Shown one piece after another: positions 45,828 through 54,300 of a stretch of 64,000 nt of DNA. Numbering within the stretch: position 1 is the stretch's first letter; the number at the start of each line of letters is the position of its first letter. The position numbers and the translations under genes were made by a program. Location of the stretch: contig JAHOYZ010000007.1 of assembly GCA_019038695.1 (NCBI GenBank), positions 186,001-250,000 of the forward strand. The letters run 5' to 3'. The notes under the pieces were generated by a model that was not told the DNA's origin, ran no database searches, and saw only the letters and a list, made by a program, of their open reading frames with translations. Origin of the DNA: Candidatus Zixiibacteriota bacterium. Lineage in GTDB: Bacteria; Zixibacteria; MSB-5A5; GN15; FEB-12.

Positions 45828-47509
45828 GTATCTTCGAACGCCTCCATAGCATCCGTCTACAAACAAAATTTGTTCTGTCTGTCTCGACGATGCTGATCGC
45901 GAGCATGGTCGTTACCAGCGGCTTCATGATTCAGCGACAGGCTGAAGGTTTCCACCGGGAACTTACGACCAGCGGCGAGACAATGATTCGTATCCTAGCC
46001 GTCAACGCCGAGAGTGGAGTTATCTTCGAGTCGAAGTATGAACTCGACGAACTTGTGGATGTTCTGCATGGCTTCGAGGCGTTTAAGTATGCCTCTGTCC
46101 ATAACCTTGATGGGACGATACTTACCAGTTTGGGAGTCTGGGATGATAGTCCGTCAACTGAGCTAAAAATGTATTCCTTAAATAGGTCAGATCCAGCGGA
46201 TGGTCATCTTTACCTCACTCTTGAGAACGGGAGTGAATATGTCGAATTGTGGGCACCAGTGGTCTCGCGCAAAGAATCACTAAGTCGCGAAACGCTCGGG
46301 GTCACAGCCGGTTTCAACCCGTCAACCGGGTACCAGGCATCGACAGAAGTGATCGGTTCAATCAGGCTGATATTGTCACTGCAGTCGGTGAATGAGGCAA
46401 TTTCCTCAGCCCGTAATACTGCCATCATGACAACTCTCATGGTACTGATACTAGCCATTCTCATGCTGACCTTCCTGATAAGGGTCATTACAAAACCAGT
46501 AAGCATGCTGGTTGAAGTGACGGACAAAGTTGCGCACGGTGACCTTTCACAAACTGTAAATATCAATCAGAAGGATGAAATAGGTCATCTGGCCAATACC
46601 TTCAATAAGATGATTGAGTCTCTGCGACAGTCACGGAATGAGATTGAGGAATACAACCGCAACCTCGAGGAGAAGATAATCGACCGTACTATAGCTCTCG
46701 AGGAAGCTCAGTCTCAACTAATCCAGTCAGAGAAAATGGGTGCCATCGGCCAACTGGCTGCTGGTGTAGCGCACGAGCTCAATAATCCTCTCGGGGGGAT
46801 ACTGGGTTATGCACAGTTTGCACTGGAGAAGATGCATAAGAGTACCAAAGAGCATGGACCTCGCAAGGAGATCGAGGGTTACGTTCGCTATATTACATAC
46901 ATCGAAACACAAGCACGACGTTGCAAGGCGATCGTCCAAAATCTATTGCGCTTCTCTCGCTCCTCTCATGCGGCTGATGTCGAGGATATCAACCCGAATC
47001 AGGTAGTTGATGATACAGTTACTTTCGTGGAACATCAACTCCACATGAATCAGATCACGTTGAAGCGCGACCTGACTTCCAAACTGCCTATGATTCAGGC
47101 TAACGGCGGTCAGCTTCAGCAAGTTCTCACTAACTTGATAATCAACGCCATGCATGCCTCCGCACCGGATACTGAAATAACGGTCGCTACCAATTTCAGT
47201 CCGGCAGTAGGTGAATTCGGCGGCACGGTGGAGATGAAGGTGATCGACCAGGGACATGGGATTCCGCCGGAAACTCTGAAAAAGATTTTTGAGCCGTTCT
47301 TCACTACCAAGGAAGTCGGCAAGGGTACTGGTTTGGGTTTATCGCTCAGCTATGGCATTATCGCCGACCACGGCGGTGAGATAAGGGTCGATTCTGTGGT
47401 GGGCGAAGGAACAACATTTACCGTAATCCTACCGGTTCAGAGAAGCATTGTCGATACCGATAAGACAACTGGGAAGATATTTACATCTGTAGGTACTGAA
47501 GAAATCTAG
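45824..47509 (+). CDS. Membrane sensor histidine kinase
   Basis: 561 residues. Membrane helix 1 (about 16-37), periplasmic sensor of about 160 residues, helix 2 (about 201-222), HAMP (223-275: [20 protein letters not shown]), coiled coil, and a HisKA domain with His 317 in [12 protein letters not shown]. The HATPase has N-box [11 protein letters not shown]1 [10 protein letters not shown]-box FEPFFTTK and G2 [11 protein letters not shown]. The sensor starts right after a helix, like CHASE8-type modules. It is coupled to the periplasmic binding protein upstream and followed 9 nt later by a response regulator. The ligand is unknown. Confidence 0.93.
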   Translation: MSIFERLHSIRLQTKFVLSVSTMLIASMVVTSGFMIQRQAEGFHRELTTSGETMIRILAVNAESGVIFESKYELDELVDVLHGFEAFKYASVHNLDGTILTSLGVWDDSPSTELKMYSLNRSDPADGHLYLTLENGSEYVELWAPVVSRKESLSRETLGVTAGFNPSTGYQASTEVIGSIRLILSLQSVNEAISSARNTAIMTTLMVLILAILMLTFLIRVITKPVSMLVEVTDKVAHGDLSQTVNINQKDEIGHLANTFNKMIESLRQSRNEIEEYNRNLEEKIIDRTIALEEAQSQLIQSEKMGAIGQLAAGVAHELNNPLGGILGYAQFALEKMHKSTKEHGPRKEIEGYVRYITYIETQARRCKAIVQNLLRFSRSSHAADVEDINPNQVVDDTVTFVEHQLHMNQITLKRDLTSKLPMIQANGGQLQQVLTNLIINAMHASAPDTEITVATNFSPAVGEFGGTVEMKVIDQGHGIPPETLKKIFEPFFTTKEVGKGTGLGLSLSYGIIADHGGEIRVDSVVGEGTTFTVILPVQRSIVDTDKTTGKIFTSVGTEEI

Positions 47510-47518
47510 GTATTCTGA

Positions 47519-47896
47519 ATGGAACGCTCAGACAAACAATCGATACTGGTGGTTGACGACGAGGAGATAATCCGGTCGTTTCTCTCTGAAGTTCTTAGCG
47601 ACGATTATGATGTCAGCCTGGCAGAGGATGGCGACAAAGCCATCGAGAAAATCAAAGAGTACCGCTACGACCTGATCATCACCGACTTAAAGATGCCGCG
47701 TATCTCTGGTGAAGAAGTGGTCAAGTTCGCCAGCGATACTGACCCAAACTATAAGATAATTGTCATCTCGGGTTTTTCGAGTCTGCACACAGTTAGCCAG
47801 TCGATCAACAATGGAGCGTGTGCGTTCCTGTCCAAGCCGTTTTCCATAAAGGAACTTATGCAGACGGTTGCGACCACTATGGAAGAGAAGGACTAA
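47519..47896 (+). CDS. Single-domain response regulator
   Basis: 125 residues, receiver domain only. Acidic pair Asp-Asp-Glu in VVDDEE (12-16), phospho-acceptor Asp 56 in IITDLKMP, Ser 83 in VISGFS, Lys 105 in FLSKPF. With no output domain it can act as a phosphorelay link or bind a target protein directly. It lies between the coupled kinase and a second stand-alone receiver, with a 9-nt gap on one side and a 3-nt gap on the other. Confidence 0.93.
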   Translation: MERSDKQSILVVDDEEIIRSFLSEVLSDDYDVSLAEDGDKAIEKIKEYRYDLIITDLKMPRISGEEVVKFASDTDPNYKIIVISGFSSLHTVSQSINNGACAFLSKPFSIKELMQTVATTMEEKD

Positions 47897-47899
47897 CCA

Positions 47900-48268
47900 A
47901 TGGCACACATTTTAGTCATTGACGATTCTGAAGTTATTCGCAGTCTCCTCAGAGAGTACTTGTCCGAAATCGGGCACAAAGTTGATATTGCTACTGATGG
48001 TCGCCAGGGTCAGACGATGGCTCTGGAGAGAGATTACGACGCTGTCTTTTGTGATGTACATATGCCACGTCTGAATGGGTACGAAGTTTTCCGTAGTGTA
48101 GTAGCCGTCAAACCGACGGTTCGATTCGTGATGACCGATTCCTTACCCGACGAACTGGCTGATAAGGCTCTCGAGCATGGTGCTCACGCCTGCTTGACCA
48201 AACCCTTTGATCTGGACCAGGTGGGTGAGACAATGAGACAGTTATTGGAAGAAACGAAGAAAACATGA
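47900..48268 (+). CDS. Single-domain response regulator
   Basis: 122 residues. Receiver with Asp 8/Asp 9 (VIDDSE), phospho-acceptor Asp 52 (FCDVHMP), and Lys 101 (CLTKPF). The Thr/Ser position reads VMTDS. It has no output domain. It is not closely similar to the receiver upstream, so the two are not recent duplicates. Its TGA overlaps the ATG of the hybrid kinase. Confidence 0.93.
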   Translation: MAHILVIDDSEVIRSLLREYLSEIGHKVDIATDGRQGQTMALERDYDAVFCDVHMPRLNGYEVFRSVVAVKPTVRFVMTDSLPDELADKALEHGAHACLTKPFDLDQVGETMRQLLEETKKT

Positions 48269-49953
48269 GCGAACCCTCGAAAGGATCAATACGCATCATC
48301 GCTGTCGACGATGAGAGTATTGTGTTATCGCTAATCAGCGATGCCCTTGAAGATGAGGGTTATCTTATTCGCACCGCTGAGAGCGCGGCCGAGGCTCTCA
48401 ATATGCTGGCCTCAGAGCCGGCCGATCTGGTTATTACCGATATCCGTATGCCTCATATGAATGGTATCGAGATGGTAAAGCAGATTCGAGAAAATCATCC
48501 CCGTACCGGTGTCATTTTCATGACCGGGTATGCCAATCTCAATAGTGCCAAGGATGCCATCAAACACGGGGCTTTTGACTATATCATGAAGCCCTTCGAA
48601 CTACTCGAAATCCGCCAGGCCGTCCGCAAAGCGGCAGATAAGATTCACGAGGACTCAGCCGCCAAGACATCCGGTGAGCGGTTGGAGCGCCTGTCTGATC
48701 TCAACAAGATGCTTCATACGGCTGGAGATCACAATTCGATTAGCACAGTGTCACTGCACTTCGCCATGTTGCAATGTGGTACCGACCGCGGGACAGTGCT
48801 TTACTGGGACCGACAAAATTCACAGTTCAGATGTACGACCATTATCGGTGATCAGATCGATAGTCAGACGTTCGATGACACTGATCTGGCGGAGTCGATC
48901 AATAACTGCCCGACTACCGTATTTTGCGAACCGATGGTGGCTTCAATACCCGAGGAGCATCCACTTTTTCAGATTGCACTGGAACCCATCGACGTGCGCC
49001 TAACTCTTCCTCCCTGGTTTGAGACAAATGATAAAATGCTCGTAGTCCCCATTCGCCGTGGGGAGTCGCTGTATGGAGCGATCACGACGCCGGTGACAAA
49101 GAGTTCTCCTACGGTCGGTGGAACCGATATCAATCTTTTGAATATGGCCGCCAATCAACTAGCTCTGTCGCTTGAGAACCTGTTCCTGCTGGAGGAGACT
49201 CAGACTGCCTATGCGCATTTGAAGGAACTTCAGGACCAGACAATCTCCCTGGAGAAGATGGCTACGCGAGGCGAAATGTCGGCTGAAATCGGTCACGAAC
49301 TCAACAACTTTCTGGGTGTCGTGGTGGGCAATTTCTCCCTCCTGGAAGCTTTGCTGATCAAGAAATCCTACGACAATGTGGACCGGCACCTAAAAACCAT
49401 CTTTGACCAGATCGAGAGGATGAAGCGTTTCACCACCAATCTCATGGATCTATCCATCACCGCTTCCCAGAAAGAGATTGTGGACTTTCAGGACCTCCTG
49501 AGCGAAGTCATCGATTTTCTAAAACCACAGAAGAGATTCAGCGATGTCTCCATTGATCTCGTCGTCACAGAGACTAACATTCCTTTCGAAGCCGATCCAA
49601 CTCACATTCAACAACTACTTTACAATATCTTCAATAATGCCGCTGATGCCACACAGGGTTGTGAATTGCGTCAGATCTCAGTCAAGGTAAACCTCGATCC
49701 TGACAACCAGCACTTTAAGCTCATTATCTCCGACACCGGCATCGGCATTGAGCCCGAGCGGTTGGCCAGAATGTTCAATGAACGGTTTACTACCAAAAAG
49801 GGCGGTCATGGATTTGGTCTGATGGTATGCAAACGTATTGTCGATGGTCATTCCGGCCAGCTTGAAGTTGACTCGATCCCTGGAGAGGGAACAACTTTCC
49901 GTATCCGCTTCCCTCTGGCATCTGGAATCACTGCCGCAGCGTGTCCTTGTTGA
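48265..49953 (+). CDS. Receiver-GAF-like-histidine kinase hybrid
   Basis: 562 residues, no membrane segment. N-terminal receiver: AVDDES (13-18), Asp 59 in VITDIRMP, Lys in IMKPFE. A middle region (about 145-315) resembles a GAF domain (LYGAITTPVTK, LLNMAANQLALSLENL). The kinase has His 344 in EIGHELNNFLG, N-box NIFNNAADATQ, G1 ISDTGIGIEPE, and a shortened F/G2 region FTTKKGGHGFGLMVCKRI. Having both receiver and kinase in one soluble protein suits a relay step below the membrane kinase. The C-terminus ends TAAACPC, with two Cys in the last three residues. Convergent to the NtrC-type gene. Confidence 0.92.
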   Translation: MSEPSKGSIRIIAVDDESIVLSLISDALEDEGYLIRTAESAAEALNMLASEPADLVITDIRMPHMNGIEMVKQIRENHPRTGVIFMTGYANLNSAKDAIKHGAFDYIMKPFELLEIRQAVRKAADKIHEDSAAKTSGERLERLSDLNKMLHTAGDHNSISTVSLHFAMLQCGTDRGTVLYWDRQNSQFRCTTIIGDQIDSQTFDDTDLAESINNCPTTVFCEPMVASIPEEHPLFQIALEPIDVRLTLPPWFETNDKMLVVPIRRGESLYGAITTPVTKSSPTVGGTDINLLNMAANQLALSLENLFLLEETQTAYAHLKELQDQTISLEKMATRGEMSAEIGHELNNFLGVVVGNFSLLEALLIKKSYDNVDRHLKTIFDQIERMKRFTTNLMDLSITASQKEIVDFQDLLSEVIDFLKPQKRFSDVSIDLVVTETNIPFEADPTHIQQLLYNIFNNAADATQGCELRQISVKVNLDPDNQHFKLIISDTGIGIEPERLARMFNERFTTKKGGHGFGLMVCKRIVDGHSGQLEVDSIPGEGTTFRIRFPLASGITAAACPC

Positions 49954-49954
49954 T

Positions 49955-50005
49955 CCAACCCTGTTGTTTTCTAAACTCAGAGTCCGGTTTAATATACAGG
50001 GTTGG
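49955..50005. terminator. Inverted repeat between convergent operons, possible two-way terminator
   Basis: Perfect 10-bp arms CCAACCCTGT (49955-49964) and ACAGGGTTGG (49996-50005) with a 31-nt loop. The left side begins right after the hybrid kinase stop. It has no strong T-run, so this is a candidate only. Confidence 0.45.
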
Positions 50006-50027
50006 TTTGGCCAATCGAGTCGGGTTG

Positions 50028-51380
50028 TTAGGACAGGGTGATATCAAGGTCCTTGATAAGTTTGCGCAAATTGGAGGGATCGACACCGAGTTCCCGAGCC
50101 GAGGAACTGATATTCCGGCTATTGCGATCCAAAACCTGGATTAAGGTCGTTCGCTTGAAATCGCGGGTCCGCTCAGACAACGTTCCTTCCGAGTGACTGG
50201 AGCCGACACTTGGGTTCAGGTAGTCGGATACCTCCTTATGAGTGATATAGTATGAAGGGGAAAGATCAATCAGCGATTCGACCATCTCCCTCAACTCCCG
50301 GACATTACCCGGCCAGTCAAACTCAATCACAAAATCGCGCGCAGATGGTTCAAATACTTTCAGGCTGCAGTCGGTCTTTGCACAGTATCGCTCCACAAAA
50401 TAGTCAAGCAACTCAGGTATGTCCTCACGGCGGTCCTTCAGGGGAGGCAACTCGATCACCACTCCCTTCAGTCGATAGTACAGATCCTTCCTGAATCGAC
50501 CCTCCTCCACCGCCCTGTCTAGATCGTGATGAGTGGCGCAAATCAGGCGCACATCTACTTTTACAACTTCCGGGGAGCCGATTCGATGCATATCTCCGGT
50601 CTCAATGACGCGGAGAATTTTGCCCTGGGTCGTCATGTCCAAGTCGCCGATCTCATCTAAAAACAGGGTGCCACCATGCGCATACTCGAACATCCCTTGA
50701 CGATCGGCAACAGCCCCGGTAAAGGAACCGCGCAGATGCCCAAAGAGTTCAGACTCCACCAGATCCGACGATTTGTGATCGCAGCTGAAAATGGCCAGCT
50801 GTTTGTCAGCCAGAAGACTCCTCTTGTGAATGGCTTGCGCGACCAACTCCTTGCCTGTGCCAGTAGGACCAAGGATCATCACTTTGGATCCGGTCGGACC
50901 AATTTTTTCGATGGTCTGGAAGACTTTCAACATAATGGACGATGAGCCCACCATATCATATTGGGAGCGGGCCAACTGAATCAGATCCATTCGATTGGCT
51001 TTGAGTTGATGGAAAGCAACTGCGTTTTTCACCGCCCGCTGAAGTCGAACGGGGCGTTCATTCTTACCCACATAATCGAACGGGCGATAATCCTGCTCAA
51101 TTTCATCTTCGCTGTAGTCACCTGGATAACCGGTATGAAAGATAATGGGGAGATTGGGAACAATATCCTTCAACCGAGAGGCAGTCGCGAGACCATCCAT
51201 CTGAGCCATGCGAATATCAAGTACGACAGCGTCAAAGTGCTGATCGTCCAGCAGAGTCGAAATCGCCTCCGGTCCGGAGGAAGCCAGGCTAACCTCGAAC
51301 TCATCTGAGAACGACTCAGACATAGCCTCAAGAACAGCGGGGTCATCATCGACAATTAAGATTTTGCCAAGCTTATTCAT
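50028..51380 (-). CDS. NtrC-family sigma-54-dependent response regulator
   Basis: 450 residues. Receiver (about 5-120) with Asp 55 in VVLDIRMA and Lys 106 in a diverged VGKNERP segment. The AAA+ domain (about 142-375) has Walker A GPTGTGKE (171-178), the sigma-54 contact loop GSFTGA (218-223; the common form is GAFTGA), Walker B GTLFLDEIGD (237-246) and a sensor region with FDWPGNVRELREMVE. A Fis-type helix-turn-helix follows (about 424-446). It activates sigma-54 promoters, possibly including the flagellin and pilin candidates here, though neither is shown to be a target. It starts 14 nt after the large PAS kinase, which is probably its cognate kinase. Confidence 0.93.
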   Translation of the reverse strand: MNKLGKILIVDDDPAVLEAMSESFSDEFEVSLASSGPEAISTLLDDQHFDAVVLDIRMAQMDGLATASRLKDIVPNLPIIFHTGYPGDYSEDEIEQDYRPFDYVGKNERPVRLQRAVKNAVAFHQLKANRMDLIQLARSQYDMVGSSSIMLKVFQTIEKIGPTGSKVMILGPTGTGKELVAQAIHKRSLLADKQLAIFSCDHKSSDLVESELFGHLRGSFTGAVADRQGMFEYAHGGTLFLDEIGDLDMTTQGKILRVIETGDMHRIGSPEVVKVDVRLICATHHDLDRAVEEGRFRKDLYYRLKGVVIELPPLKDRREDIPELLDYFVERYCAKTDCSLKVFEPSARDFVIEFDWPGNVRELREMVESLIDLSPSYYITHKEVSDYLNPSVGSSHSEGTLSERTRDFKRTTLIQVLDRNSRNISSSARELGVDPSNLRKLIKDLDITLS

Positions 51381-51394
51381 TGATATCCAGCACG

Positions 51395-54300
51395 TTACGC
51401 GGTGTTATCTATGAACCGTGTAAGTAGTATAACGAATTCCGTTCCAGTGTCAAGACTGGATCGAACGGTGATCTCTCCGCCGTATAGAGTGACTATTTTC
51501 TTGACGATGGCCAAACCCAGTCCGGTTCCGGTTCGAGGCTTGGTACTGAAAAACGCATCAAAGACTTTCGGGAGGTTCTCGTCAGGAATACCGGTTCCCG
51601 TATCTGTGATCCTGATCCGCATTCTCTCGTCATCCACTACCTCACCCGCAATGTTAAGGCGAGGCTGGTCAGCATCAGCCAACGCATCCAGGGCATTATT
51701 TATCAGATTGTTAAACACACTGTGGGCGTGTTCCTCACTACAAACACAGGACAGGTCATCAGGCAGATCGACCGATAGTTCGACGCCGATCTCCTCGATA
51801 CGAAAACGCAGGTCATCGATGATATTCTGCACCACGGACATGATATTAACCGATTCCTGCTTCTTACGGTTTTCCAAGCGGGCATATTCGGTGACCAATT
51901 CTGTCATACTGATGGCCCGCTCAACCGCGCTGGAGGTCATTCGTAGTAGTCTGGATTGCTTGTCTTTGTGATTCGTCGGTGCCCCTTTGATCTCGGTTTG
52001 AAGTTTCTCCAGGGCTACCATGGCCGGATAAAGAGAATTGTATATTTCGTGGGACACTCCTCCGGCGATCTCTCTAATCTGGTTGTACCGTACTTGCTCT
52101 GCCCGTCGAATCTCTTCCTCGGCTCGTTTGCGGTCGGTGATGTCGAGATGAATTCCGACCATTCTAACTGGTTCGTCGTTGCTATCCCGTTCGGTTACCT
52201 GACCACAATTGAGAACCCATTTCCACTCACCGCTTTTCGTTCTCATCCTGTGCTCTACTTCAAAAGCCGGTGTCTCCCCGGCAAAGTGCACATACGCAGC
52301 CCTTCTCAGAGCCGCCCTATCGTCCGGATGGACGAGCTCTCTGAAGGACTGAACGTCGCCGTCGATCTCCTCCAAGGTGTAGCCAAGCATTTCAGCCCAT
52401 TCGTTATTGCGAATGACTGCACGCGTTTTTAGATTAAGATCCCACAATCCAAGGCTGGCACCATGTAAAGCCATATCCAGACGCGTCTCGCTCTCTCGCA
52501 ATGCATCTTCGGCACGGTTGCGCTCGGTGATGTCGATAAGCGTGCTTTGCATACCTATGACTGACCCGTCAGCATCGGTCAAGGGCAACGAATTGTTCAA
52601 AACGGTGATGACTCGCCCGTCCTTTCGGACCAGTTGATGTTCATAGTTAACAATACGCTCACCGGAGTTAAGCTGGGCGTGAGCATCTATTACCAATGTT
52701 GGGTCTGCGTCAACATCGGGAATGCTCATACTCAGCAGCTCGCTCCTGGAATAGCCCAGAAGTTCAAGGCCGGCTTGGTTTGAGTCTATGAAGTTCTTGT
52801 CAAAATCAAAGATGTAAACGGCAGCAACAGATTCATCGAATATCCCTCGATATTTCTCTTCACTCGCCCACAGCGCTTCCTCGGCCCGTTTGCGTTCGGT
52901 AATATCAAGCACAGCACCAAACGCGCCGGTGTAGTTGCCATCATCGTCAAACTGGGGAGCCACCGAAACCATGATTGTCTTTGTGATTCCCTTAGCGGTA
53001 TTAATCCGAAGTTCATACGATGATGAAACTCCTGTCCGGCGCATAGCTGTCTGGTCTGTCAGAATTATACTCTGCTCGTCAGAAAGATAATCGGTGACTT
53101 GTCTCCCAACAAGGTCGTCAACGGAGTCCTCATCGAAAATGTCAGCCATAGCCGGGTTGCAGAACTGAATAATCTCGTTCTCATCAACCTGAGCCAAACC
53201 TTCCACGACCGAGTTGAAGAGTTCGCGGTAGCGTACCTGTGACGCTTCAAGTCGATCACTTGCCTCTTTGCGTTCGGTCATATCTACAGCGACACCTCTG
53301 AGCCCAACCGTTTTGCCGTTGCGTACAATCGGATTGGTATATGTTAGAACGGGGAAAGTGTTGCCGTCCTTTCTCAGAGCGATGTATTCGTGGCCATCCG
53401 GAAGTTCGCCCCGCAGACGTTTCTGCATGTTAACCAGGAGTCTCTCGATCTCCTCGGGCATGAAAAGCTGCCGTACGTTAACCCCGGCCTCGACATCACT
53501 CTGGTCGTAACCATAAGATTCCAGTGCGCTACGATTAGCAAAGGTCACCTGACCGTGCGAGTTGAGTTCATAGACTGCCTGAGGCAGCAAATCGACCATT
53601 TCGCGGAATCTTTCCTCTGATGCTTCGAGAGCTTCCAGGGCGTGTTTTTGTGCCGTGATGTCGCGGGCAATGCCAACTATAGCTATTGGTTTGCCATCCT
53701 CATCCGAGATTAGCGAACAGGTCATGAAAGTGGGAAAGGTGGTACCATCCTTGCGGACATGCCCGATCTCTCCTTCGTAAGTCCCATCGCGAAACACATG
53801 TTCATTAAACGGAATAACTTCATCCACATTCTGCTGCGGTGTATGAAAAATGGAGAGGTGTTTACCGATCAATTCGTCCTGGCTGTAACCGTGGGCGCAT
53901 GCCCAGGAGACATTAACGAACTGGATATGGCCGTCCAGGTTGGCTATGGCGACTTCATCCATAGTCTGTTCAACCGCCTGACCCAGAAGATGCAATTGAG
54001 TCTCAGCTTCACGCCATTCGGTGATGTCTCGTACGATACCACTGATTGCTACGACATTTCCTTCTGCATCCCTTATCGGTGCCTGGATAGTGTGAAAGAG
54101 ATGTGCTTCTTCGTTAATTGGCAAGATACGGATAGCAGTTGCTACTTCACCACTAAATGCAATGTTGTCTATCTCCCTTATTGTGGAAGCAGATTCTGGA
54201 TCAAAGAGTTCCTCTGGAGTGTGTCCCAGTAGCTCCGAGGCTGAACATCCAAAAAGGCGTTCCATGGCGGGGTTGACATATGTATAGCGGTGATCCATAT

